Position numbers and translations under genes: made by a program. This document shows, one piece after another, positions 1-6,319 of a DNA stretch of 39,250 bases. The stretch covers positions 1 to 39,250 of the IMG/VR virus record IMGVR_UViG_3300031862_000761. One strand, given 5' to 3'. The DNA comes from a virus. The notes below the pieces were generated by a model that made no database searches, was not told the origin of the DNA, and worked only from the letters and a program-made list of their open reading frames with translations. How positions within the stretch are numbered: the stretch's first letter is position 1; the number at the start of each line of letters is the position of its first letter.

Positions 1-801
1 TTGGCTAGGCAACCCCCGCACTCTAGCGGTAAAAATTTTCTCGGCGAGAAAAACTCTTACAGTAAGATAGGTAAGGATTTTCAGGAAGATACGATAAAGG
101 CTTCAGTTTTCAAACTTCTCGAGAAAAATCCATTACTAACTGCACAGCCAATATGCAAAATCCTAAGCTTACCCTATCGAGATTACCAAAACTATGTTTC
201 TAAGCTGCGTAGTGAATGGCGGTTCTTACCTAAAAATGAGCGAGGTTCAAAGTGTTCATTGCATGGGTGGCGTGGTTGGTGTTATCTGCCTGATGGTGCT
301 CCGGGCGGGATTCGAACCCGGGCTGTGGACCTTGGTTGGGTTGCTAGCAAGGCTCGTAATCGGTGGTTCTTATGGAAAGATCGTTTAGGACGGCTGCAGT
401 GGTTTGAGACTGGCCGGGTGAACTTGTATGTGCGGAAGCCGGCTAATCTTGGGAAAGCGTATCAATTGATCTGCAATGGTTTCAGCTTTACAGGTCTAAT
501 CACGGACATTAAGGTTTTGGAGCAGGTCCTGTCGAGTGTCCGGTTTAAAGGAGCCCACTATGTCTTTCCTGTGGGCCAACGGCTGCCGAAGCTCATGATT
601 GACTTGTTTCAGAAGAGCAACGGTATAATCATCAAAGTTGGAGATGTCACTCATCCCGACAGTCTTGAGGTTATTGCTGTTTATCCGGACTGGGCTGAGA
701 GAAACGAGCGGCTCTTCGAACAGTTGAATGATGTTTTGAAGCGACTATTCGAGCCTTCAGGGTCTCTTCAGGTAAAAAGGGATGTGGACTATGTTTCGTA
801 A
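1..801 (+). CDS. Winged-helix-like protein with an embedded tRNA 3' end
   Basis: Reads open from a TTG at the first base of the window; an earlier start is not visible. If the molecule is circular, the integrase stop codon is the in-frame codon just before this TTG. Residues about 30-90 look helical with a helix-turn-helix/winged-helix character and end in a Trp-rich wing. Residues 98-108 (GAPGGIRTRA region) are the conceptual translation of an antisense tRNA T-arm and acceptor end. The rest (about 120-260) is a compact alpha/beta domain beginning with an RWFLWKDRLGR stretch; I do not know its function. The last 20 bases overlap the TFB-like gene, so the two are probably co-transcribed. Integration at the embedded att site would split this gene. 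The start is uncertain because two palindromes lie at 36-66. Confidence 0.6.
   Translation: MARQPPHSSGKNFLGEKNSYSKIGKDFQEDTIKASVFKLLEKNPLLTAQPICKILSLPYRDYQNYVSKLRSEWRFLPKNERGSKCSLHGWRGWCYLPDGAPGGIRTRAVDLGWVASKARNRWFLWKDRLGRLQWFETGRVNLYVRKPANLGKAYQLICNGFSFTGLITDIKVLEQVLSSVRFKGAHYVFPVGQRLPKLMIDLFQKSNGIIIKVGDVTHPDSLEVIAVYPDWAERNERLFEQLNDVLKRLFEPSGSLQVKRDVDYVS
36..66. repeat. Two adjacent short palindromes near the int/att junction
   Basis: TTTTCTC (36-42) and GAGAAAA (46-52) form a perfect 7-bp inverted repeat around GGC. Directly after it, CTTAC-A-GTAAG (56-66) is a second perfect palindrome. They lie between the integrase gene (on a circle) and the candidate attP. They could be protein-binding sites for integrase, an excisionase or a repressor, or part of the coding sequence if the gene really begins at base 1. 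No direct evidence of function. Confidence 0.35.
294..322 (-). other. tRNA 3'-end fragment, candidate attP core
   Basis: Read on the minus strand this is the 3' end of an archaeal-type tRNA gene: a T arm with loop TTCGAAT closed by CCGGG/CCCGC (outermost pair C-C), an acceptor 3' strand CCGGAGC, discriminator A and an encoded CCA (294-296). The matching 5' acceptor strand GCTCCGG and a D arm are not found nearby, so this is not a whole tRNA. Tyrosine integrases of archaeal viruses commonly use tRNA 3' ends as attachment cores, and the integrase gene ends at the other end of the window, adjacent on a circle. The host tRNA would start GCTCCGG; its identity cannot be fixed from this piece. Confidence 0.65.
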
Positions 802-1399
802 AGAGAAAGAGTGTTTTGTTTGTTTACGTGTACAGCCATCTGAGACTCTAAGGTTAGCTCATAAAATATGGTTCGAAAATCGGGTAATTGCCAGAGAAAT
901 AGGTCTTCGTGCTGCTGCAATTATCGAGGAATGTTACTCAAAAAAGCCAACGTTCTTTTGTGGAAAGTCCAGGAGGTCTATTTTGTCGGGACTTTTTTAT
1001 TTATTAGGTCGTTTATCAGGTTTTCCAAAGTCGGGACGTGAAATATCGGAAATTGTACTGTGCAGTGAAGTTACCGTTACAAATTCGCGCAGAGTATGGC
1101 TTGATACATTTTCAGATTTATTCCCAGGTTTTAGAATTGAGAAAGAAGAATATTCCGGACTGAATTACAGGCGTACATACTTCAAAGGTAAACTTCTTAG
1201 CAAAAGACCTTCGGAACCTTCTGACTCTGTAAAGCTTGAAAATATTTGCCCGAAATGTGGTGGCTGGAAAATGATCAAGTCTAAGATGTGCTTTAATTGC
1301 TATTACAAAAGAACACACGAGAATATTCCTCGCTCCTTGTTAGAGGCAAAAGCACAGAGAGATAAAAGACTGAATAAAGGGAAGGAAATTTGTCTGTGA
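782..1399 (+). CDS. TFIIB (TFB)-like single-cyclin-fold protein with C-terminal zinc finger
   Basis: Residues about 36-112 follow the pattern of one archaeal TFB cyclin repeat: helix IAREIGLRAAAIIEE, then a GKSRRSILSGLFYLLGRL stretch, then REISEI and SEVTVTNSRR corresponding to the DNA-contacting helix-turn-helix. Normal TFB has an N-terminal zinc ribbon and two cyclin repeats over about 300 residues. This 205-residue protein has one repeat, a lone CxxC at C11/C14, and a four-cysteine finger at the C-terminal side (C156, C159, C170, C173), so the order is inverted. It overlaps the upstream gene by 20 bases. Likely role, by inference: a viral transcription factor that redirects host RNA polymerase or competes with TFB. 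An alternative start is the ATG at 791. Confidence 0.6.
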   Translation: MWTMFRKEKECFVCLRVQPSETLRLAHKIWFENRVIAREIGLRAAAIIEECYSKKPTFFCGKSRRSILSGLFYLLGRLSGFPKSGREISEIVLCSEVTVTNSRRVWLDTFSDLFPGFRIEKEEYSGLNYRRTYFKGKLLSKRPSEPSDSVKLENICPKCGGWKMIKSKMCFNCYYKRTHENIPRSLLEAKAQRDKRLNKGKEICL

Positions 1400-1436
1400 A
1401 CCGTTGTAGAGACCCTTTTTCAATGTTGTGTGGAAC

Positions 1437-1478
1437 GGGCTTGTTTTGGGTTGTTTTCCACGAAGGGGCTTGTTTTGG
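1437..1478 (+). repeat. 13-bp direct repeat upstream of the wHTH gene
   Basis: GGGCTTGTTTTGG occurs at 1437-1449 and again at 1466-1478, a spacing of 29 bases. The gap between the TFB-like gene and the wHTH gene is G/T-rich and holds no convincing gene. The repeat could be an operator for the wHTH protein encoded just downstream; this is inference. Confidence 0.4.
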
Positions 1479-1579
1479 CTGTCGATTGGCAACGAGGGTT
1501 TCTGAAGGTTTTTGCCCTAGGTTACTGATAGCGCTTTCCTTGCTTCTTGTATGTTCTCGCTGGAGGTGTTCTTGAAGTT

Positions 1580-2053
1580 TTGACGGCAACCGTTAAGGCT
1601 GATGTTAAAAAGCGTCGTAGTCCCGAGCAGAAATATGGCAAGTACAAGTGGCTTAGGATACTTGTCCGACGAAACGCTGAAGAGATCCGAGATATTAAGC
1701 GCATACTGACGGGGATGACTTTTGGCCTTCGCCATCTTATGGAGTTTGATTCTGAATATTTGCTTGACATGGCCTGCGTTGACGGTCGAGATCAGGCGAT
1801 TTTGGATCTTCTGCGTGAGGTAGGTCCGTCCGGATTATCGCCCAAGGAAATTCATTCTCGCCTTGGTCGGTATGGTCTCAAGTACCATCACATTACACGT
1901 CGGATTACTCGGATGAATAAGCGAATGCAAAATAAGATCGGCCAACGGGCAGCAGACAAGGTTGGCAGAAACTGGGCCCTGAGTGATTTTCTGGTTCGAA
2001 ACTGGAATGTGAAAAAGACCGAGGTTGACTCGGAAAATGAGGTTGGATGGTAA
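1580..2053 (+). CDS. Winged-helix DNA-binding regulator
   Basis: The frame is open from a TTG at 1547, but GGAGGTG at 1562-1568 points to the in-frame TTG at 1580, giving 157 residues with a basic N-terminus. The centre is helical (about residues 20-70). A winged helix follows from about residue 75: an ILDLLREVGPSGLSPKEIHS region, then a recognition-type helix with HHITRRITRMNKR, then a wing ending in NWALSDF. It is probably a transcriptional regulator of the left accessory genes. A degraded paralogue of its C-terminal half lies at 4121-4285, so this family has been duplicated in the genome. No specific family name is claimed. Confidence 0.65.
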   Translation: MTATVKADVKKRRSPEQKYGKYKWLRILVRRNAEEIRDIKRILTGMTFGLRHLMEFDSEYLLDMACVDGRDQAILDLLREVGPSGLSPKEIHSRLGRYGLKYHHITRRITRMNKRMQNKIGQRAADKVGRNWALSDFLVRNWNVKKTEVDSENEVGW

Positions 2054-2095
2054 CTCTCGGAGTGAAGATGGGGAGTTAAGGAGGTGATAGGTGTT

Positions 2096-3088
2096 ATGAG
2101 AAAGATTTTGTTTGCAGTCTTAGGAATCATTATGTTTTTCGCTTTGGCTGTTCGCGCGGATAATCTTGTTTACAGCGGTAACAAGTATCTTGTTGGGGAT
2201 GTGAATGGCGATGGAGTCGTAAACATTGTTGATGTTAGCGCTGTTTCTAAGCAGGTGGGCCAGTCAACTGCTTCTCCCTATGGTTTTGGAAGTGGTAAGT
2301 ATAATCCAGATGCGGATATGAATAATGACGGCGTGATCAACATTGTTGACGTAAGCATAGTTAGCAACCACTATAGCCAGACAAGCGCCTGGAAATTGGT
2401 TAATCGTGATTTTGAAGTAATCAATGCTACGGAGTATTGGGGTTTGTTTGGGTTTGGGGGCGGTCCAGGATCGCAAGAATGGACTTTTGACAACAAAGGC
2501 CACTGCAAGATTTACGTGAAATACATTGGGTCTCCGGCTAACATCGGCGGGTTGCATGAGGGCTCTAAACCTTATGGTTGGGGCACTAGTCCATGGACCT
2601 ACACTCGAATTAGAGAGAATAGGCAGATGTATGTCGACTTGTCTCTGATGATTGATTGGGCCTATTGCGACTGGCTGTCTGGAATGACGCAATTACGATT
2701 GGATTTTTGGCTCGATATAGTGTCTCCTACAAAAAACGATGAAGGTTGCGTAACGCTAATCTTTGATCACAGAGAAACAGTTTCGCCGCCGATTGGTCAT
2801 GTAGGATATTATGAGGGAAACATATACGGTAGTACATGGTTAGACTGCGCTATCACTTACAGTCATATGAATGATGATATCTGGTACAACTTCACCAACC
2901 TTTACATAAACGACTATATCTGGAAACTGAAGGACGTGCCGAGTGATTTTCCTAATTGGGAAAATTGGCAGTGGGTTCGCGGTCCCAATGTTGTGTGTTA
3001 CGTAAGAGACATCGACATTAGCATGGAAGTTTTCCAAGGCCACGGCATCTGGTACCTAGACTACCTCTATTTCTACGCCCACGATTAG
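2096..3088 (+). CDS. Secreted dockerin-repeat protein with C-terminal beta-rich domain
   Basis: The ATG at 2096 sits 8 bases after a strong GGAGGTGA (2080-2087), so the upstream in-frame GTG is rejected. Residues 1-21 form a signal peptide (basic MRK, hydrophobic core, cleavage near VRA-D). Two type I dockerin-like calcium-binding repeats follow at about 34-55 (DVNGDGVVNIVDVS) and 72-93 (DMNNDGVINIVDVS). Residues 100-330 are rich in Trp, Tyr and beta-type sequence and resemble a lectin- or glycoside-hydrolase-like jelly roll, though I cannot name the family. Dockerins bind cohesins on surface proteins or multi-enzyme assemblies. A virus carrying one is odd; it may be host-derived cargo that alters surface glycans or adhesion of the infected cell. 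Confidence 0.75.
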   Translation: MRKILFAVLGIIMFFALAVRADNLVYSGNKYLVGDVNGDGVVNIVDVSAVSKQVGQSTASPYGFGSGKYNPDADMNNDGVINIVDVSIVSNHYSQTSAWKLVNRDFEVINATEYWGLFGFGGGPGSQEWTFDNKGHCKIYVKYIGSPANIGGLHEGSKPYGWGTSPWTYTRIRENRQMYVDLSLMIDWAYCDWLSGMTQLRLDFWLDIVSPTKNDEGCVTLIFDHRETVSPPIGHVGYYEGNIYGSTWLDCAITYSHMNDDIWYNFTNLYINDYIWKLKDVPSDFPNWENWQWVRGPNVVCYVRDIDISMEVFQGHGIWYLDYLYFYAHD

Positions 3089-3110
3089 CTACGGATCAAG
3101 GGATGTCAAT

Positions 3111-3137
3111 TGATCTACCCCTTTTTCTTATTTTTCC
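3111..3137 (+). terminator. T-rich terminator after the dockerin gene
   Basis: Two T-runs (around 3120-3126 and 3130-3135) in a pyrimidine-rich stretch lie 25-50 bases after the dockerin stop codon. Archaeal RNA polymerase terminates at such T-tracts without needing a hairpin. No stable stem is seen. Confidence 0.4.
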
Positions 3138-3139
3138 AA

Positions 3140-3211
3140 GGAGGGCGTTCCAATGTTACCATGAGTGGCAACTATTCGCGCGCTAAGAAAACAAGACAAA
3201 TAGGCGTGTAA
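3140..3211 (+). other. Orphan Shine-Dalgarno and 16-codon ORF, possible gene remnant
   Basis: A strong GGAGGG (3140-3145) is followed by an ATG at 3153 that stops after three codons, and by an ATG at 3161 that opens a 16-codon ORF ending at 3211 with a basic AKKTRQ motif. This resembles the basic N-terminus (VKKRRS) of the wHTH gene at 1580. Together with the wHTH C-terminal debris at 4121-4285, it may be the front end of a disrupted paralogue. Weak evidence. Confidence 0.25.
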
Positions 3212-3228
3212 GACGTAAACAGGAATCG

Positions 3229-4101
3229 ATGGATATGTCTAAGCGCAGAATCAAGTGCGAAGATTTTGTGAAAGAACAGGTTTTTCGCAGTCTTTTTGAT
3301 TCCGAGGAAGAAACAATCGAGTACTGTCAGAGATTTCAGAATATCGATGAATTATGGACGCCGTTTCATATTGCCCAATTCTCCTCTCTCCTAGACACGA
3401 TCAAAGAGACTTACGCAGAAGTTAATGATCATCTACGAGTGTTACTAGATGCCAACAGGGTGATTATGATGGCCTCAGTGATAGAATTACTTAACTCTAG
3501 AGAGAAACACTTACCCTTCAATAAGTGGGTTGCTCAGCAAGGAAAGAATCAAGAGGTACCCATAAGAGTGATTAAGTTATGGGACGATTACATCAAAATA
3601 CATGGCTCCGCCGAGAAGTTCAGAACGTTTTTCGTTAAGTATCTGACAAAGGATGAGAAATTTGAACTCATGAAATCAGTTCAGTTCTGGAAAAGAGAAC
3701 AAAAAACATTCCTCCCGCTATTCTGCTTCAAAGGTAAAGAGTGTAACGTTAGCCACGGATATTGTGAATTTGATATAAATAAAGAAAAGTGTCCTTCCTA
3801 TGCATCAGAGAAGAAGATGCAAAGAGGAATAAGAGAATGTGCGAATTTTCTGTATAGCCTGCGCAATAGGTTTGTTCATGAAGCCAGACTGATAAATTTC
3901 CCAGAACCACTTCCAGGGGGTGTTGGCGGGTCGAGTTGGTTATATGATTACGTCGAATATAGGTTTTTGTCGGGACGATATTTTCAAGGCACAATCAAGA
4001 TGGATTTGTTTAGCGAAAGACTAGTCAAACTAGGTAGGAAGTATCTCAAGCAGCTGATGCAGGATTATTTGGAAGCAGCAGAAAAGCGGGTGGGTACTTA
4101 G
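3229..4101 (+). CDS. HEPN-like protein (candidate RNase or defence gene)
   Basis: A mostly helical 290-residue protein. Near the C-terminal third it contains FLYSLRNRFVHEA, an R-x4-H motif (R212, H217), the active-site signature of HEPN ribonucleases seen in toxins and antiviral proteins. A cysteine-rich insertion just before it (C166, C172, C179, C188) could bind zinc. Start: ATG 3229, with a second ATG two codons later; no strong ribosome-binding site. It sits alone between remnants of a wHTH gene, consistent with a transferred accessory gene, for example superinfection exclusion. No antitoxin partner is obvious next to it. The HEPN assignment rests on the motif and helical context and needs profile confirmation. 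Confidence 0.5.
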   Translation: MDMSKRRIKCEDFVKEQVFRSLFDSEEETIEYCQRFQNIDELWTPFHIAQFSSLLDTIKETYAEVNDHLRVLLDANRVIMMASVIELLNSREKHLPFNKWVAQQGKNQEVPIRVIKLWDDYIKIHGSAEKFRTFFVKYLTKDEKFELMKSVQFWKREQKTFLPLFCFKGKECNVSHGYCEFDINKEKCPSYASEKKMQRGIRECANFLYSLRNRFVHEARLINFPEPLPGGVGGSSWLYDYVEYRFLSGRYFQGTIKMDLFSERLVKLGRKYLKQLMQDYLEAAEKRVGT

Positions 4102-4120
4102 TGTTTGTTTATGGATATTT

Positions 4121-4285
4121 GTTCATTCGAGGCTCTGGCGGTTAGAGATAGATAGACAGATCGCTCGATCTCTGCAAGTTAGCCGCAGGATCCCGCGAAT
4201 GAATAGGCGTGTTGAAAAGGAGATCGGTGAGCAAGTTGTGGAGAAGCGTCGTTGGCATTGGGCTCTAACGAGCTTCGCAGTCTGA
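4121..4285 (+). pseudogene. C-terminal fragment of a winged-helix paralogue
   Basis: In the frame starting at 4121 the translation contains VHSRLWRLEID, SRRIPRMNRR and HWALTSF before a TGA at 4283-4285. It lines up without gaps in its second half with IHSRLGRYGLK, TRRITRMNKR and NWALSDF of the wHTH protein at 1580-2053. There is no start codon and no N-terminal half; the HEPN-like gene ends 20 bases upstream. This is therefore a truncated duplicate, most likely cut by the insertion or recombination that brought in the HEPN-like gene. Confidence 0.7.
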
Positions 4286-4367
4286 GGTTTGGGAGAAACA
4301 GATAAAGATACGGCCTGTGGTTCGCTTTGATTGTCTTTATATATTTGAATTGTATGAACAGCAAAAC

Positions 4368-5336
4368 ATGACTGCAGAAATTGAATTGACCTTGAAAAGT
4401 AAGAAGAGAAAAGTCCGGATAATAGGCGTTTTATGGACAATTGTTGCAGGTCTGATTTTCTATTTCGTATACGGCTTTGCTAGAACAGGTGGTGTTCCGT
4501 CCTATGAGTTGACACTAGTTGTCGTTTTCCTATCAACAGTCGTTGTATTGGCAGTCACTGGGATCGCTTTAAAGTCTCCATTTCTGATCTGGCACAATTT
4601 TTGGATCTTTCCGTTCGGTATCCTAATTCCCATAGGATTAAATTGGATGACCCCCAGGTGGATATATAGCCAAGACGGAGTTGGCTTTGGTATTGGATTT
4701 TGGTTCTTATTGCTAGTTGTCTATTTCTCAGCATGCTTCCTTTCCACTCCCATAGTGAGATTGTGTACAGGATACGATGTGACACCTCAGTTTCAAGGAA
4801 AGACCTACAGTTACGTATTCCCATGTCAGATCAGTCAGGTACAATCGCGGCTGGAAGAACTTCTTTCTCACTTCGACATTTCGCTTGACGCATATTCGGT
4901 TAATAAGGACCAGCTAGTGTTCGGATTTATTAAGGAACCAAATCGCTTCCTGGTATATTGCCAAGGCAAGGACAAAGATCTAATTGAAGTTGATTTCGTT
5001 CCTTATGCCATGTCTGAAGACACCCTTGTCGAACCAATCAACGGAAAAGTGGAAACGTTTTTGGCAGCAATCGACGGGATTTTTAGGAAATGGAAAGAAG
5101 ACATGAGGCTGGAGGTGACTTCTGATCATAATCCGAAATGGGTCAATCAAGCAAAGCGTCAGTTGATGACAAAATACACAACTCCAATTAAGTTTGGGAT
5201 TACCTTCTCTCGTACCAAATCGTATTTGACCAAAATGACAGCAATCCCACGAACCTATCCTCACGCCTTTGAAATTGGTTTGGTTCTCTTGGGAGCAATA
5301 GTAGGAGCTATCGCCACGAAATTACTGAGTCCATAA
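4368..5336 (+). CDS. Multi-pass membrane protein of unknown function
   Basis: The frame is open from a GTG at 4317, but the ATG at 4368 (MTAEIELTLKSKKRK) gives a more natural start with a basic pre-membrane segment. From that start there are about four hydrophobic segments in residues 18-130, a soluble domain of about 180 residues, and a final hydrophobic helix near the C-terminus (about 302-318). The soluble part has mixed alpha/beta character and no recognised motif. It follows the wHTH debris by about 80 bases and could have been that regulator's target. A role in exclusion or envelope modification is possible but not shown. Confidence 0.6.
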   Translation: MTAEIELTLKSKKRKVRIIGVLWTIVAGLIFYFVYGFARTGGVPSYELTLVVVFLSTVVVLAVTGIALKSPFLIWHNFWIFPFGILIPIGLNWMTPRWIYSQDGVGFGIGFWFLLLVVYFSACFLSTPIVRLCTGYDVTPQFQGKTYSYVFPCQISQVQSRLEELLSHFDISLDAYSVNKDQLVFGFIKEPNRFLVYCQGKDKDLIEVDFVPYAMSEDTLVEPINGKVETFLAAIDGIFRKWKEDMRLEVTSDHNPKWVNQAKRQLMTKYTTPIKFGITFSRTKSYLTKMTAIPRTYPHAFEIGLVLLGAIVGAIATKLLSP

Positions 5337-5481
5337 TCAAGATATTCTCCCTCTGCAGCAGGGCTGTTCCTCATGCCGATCCTTGAGGAGAAAGGAGAAG
5401 AGGAAGAAAAGTCGGATTGAGGAAAGTACTAGTCTAGGCTTGTGTTTTGATTTCGGTGGGTGGTCCTGTTTGTGGTGGGGT

Positions 5482-5880
5482 TCAGTTTGTTTTTTTTGCA
5501 ATTATCCTGGCAAGAATCGATGCCATTTTCCAGATGTACCAGGTTAGAAAGCCATTTGCGAGCCACATTTCAACCATAGTGTAGGTCCAGCCTGCATAAA
5601 CTGTCAAGAATCCGATCACCAGGCTGATTAGGACCGTGTAGATGAAGTTTTCAAGTTTGAAGTTCTCAGGACTTGTCTTGCTTAAGTATCCTGCGAGGCA
5701 GTTGAAGAACGCAATTACTAGGCCAATGGGTGTGGCGACTGCAAGAGCCCAGATACCGTGAATTACTTGGATCGGCAATTCTGGAGGGCTCATTTGAGTC
5801 GCCTTATCCTGAGCAAATACGGGAAAGAATGTCAGGATGCTTGCAAATACCAGGATAACTGCAAAGAATATTTTCTTCAT
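5482..5880 (-). CDS. Small signal-peptide/membrane protein
   Basis: Begins MKKIFFAVILVFASILTF, a clear signal peptide or first membrane helix, with three further hydrophobic segments (about residues 40-60, 80-100, 107-124). On the minus strand a GGAGGTGA lies about 10 bases upstream of the ATG. It is the second gene of a two-gene minus-strand unit with the HTH gene at 5899. Size and topology would fit a holin or an envelope protein, but no family is recognised. Confidence 0.6.
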   Translation of the reverse strand: MKKIFFAVILVFASILTFFPVFAQDKATQMSPPELPIQVIHGIWALAVATPIGLVIAFFNCLAGYLSKTSPENFKLENFIYTVLISLVIGFLTVYAGWTYTMVEMWLANGFLTWYIWKMASILARIIAKKTN

Positions 5881-5898
5881 TTTGTCGACTCACCTCCG

Positions 5899-6198
5899 TT
5901 AGCCGAGTTTGATTGGGATCTCTTCTGATCGACTAGAAGTTTCTGGTACTTGTGTGCGCGCAATTCTCCGTCCTTTGTGAAGCTGATTTATGTTCTGCAC
6001 CTCTCTCAGCTTTTCAGGCCATCCGAGCTGTTTGAGTTCTTCGAGCATCCGGTAGGCTTCCAGAAAGTTTGCGTTAGCAGTTTTCAAAGTTCGATAGGCT
6101 TCTGGCGGGTCTATCTTGAGTTTTCGGGCGATTTTGTAGCCTGTGTCGCCCTGGAGCCTTAGCTTCAAAATCTGTAGCATTCTCGGAGTTATGCGCAA
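5899..6198 (-). CDS. Small HTH DNA-binding protein
   Basis: The N-terminal 45 residues read ITPRMLQILKLRLQGDTGYKIARKLKIDPPEAYRTLKTA, in pattern like a LuxR/sigma-region-4-type helix-turn-helix; the remainder is a helix and a basic tail. Start is a TTG at 6198; an ATG six codons later is possible. Neither has a strong ribosome-binding site, and a TTTAAA element about 30 bases upstream suggests a near-leaderless transcript. It is transcribed away from the portal gene, so it is placed to control the late operon or itself. Confidence 0.6.
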   Translation of the reverse strand: MRITPRMLQILKLRLQGDTGYKIARKLKIDPPEAYRTLKTANANFLEAYRMLEELKQLGWPEKLREVQNINQLHKGRRIARTQVPETSSRSEEIPIKLG

Positions 6199-6227
6199 AG
6201 TAACCAGTCATTTCTTGGCGCTATTTG

Positions 6228-6236
6228 TTTTTAAAC
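6228..6236. promoter_or_regulatory. Symmetric TATA-like element between HTH and portal genes
   Basis: TTTTTAAAC contains the palindrome TTTAAA and lies about 30 bases upstream of the minus-strand HTH start and about 85 bases upstream of the portal ATG. It could serve the minus-strand gene directly and, being symmetric, the late operon with a longer leader. There is no recognisable Shine-Dalgarno for either gene. Confidence 0.4.
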
Positions 6237-6319
6237 GTTATTAACATCTACTAACCATGGTTTCAAGCTATCAATAAGGTTCTTTTTCGAGTTGGGCCAT
6301 TGTTTTTGTTTAGATAGTT

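Noticed and set aside
323-372. Remainder of a tRNA gene next to the 29-nt fragment (CCTTG/CAAGG could be an anticodon stem)
   Set aside because: The loop would be 13 bases, no D arm and no GCTCCGG 5' acceptor strand follow; only the 3' end is tRNA-like.
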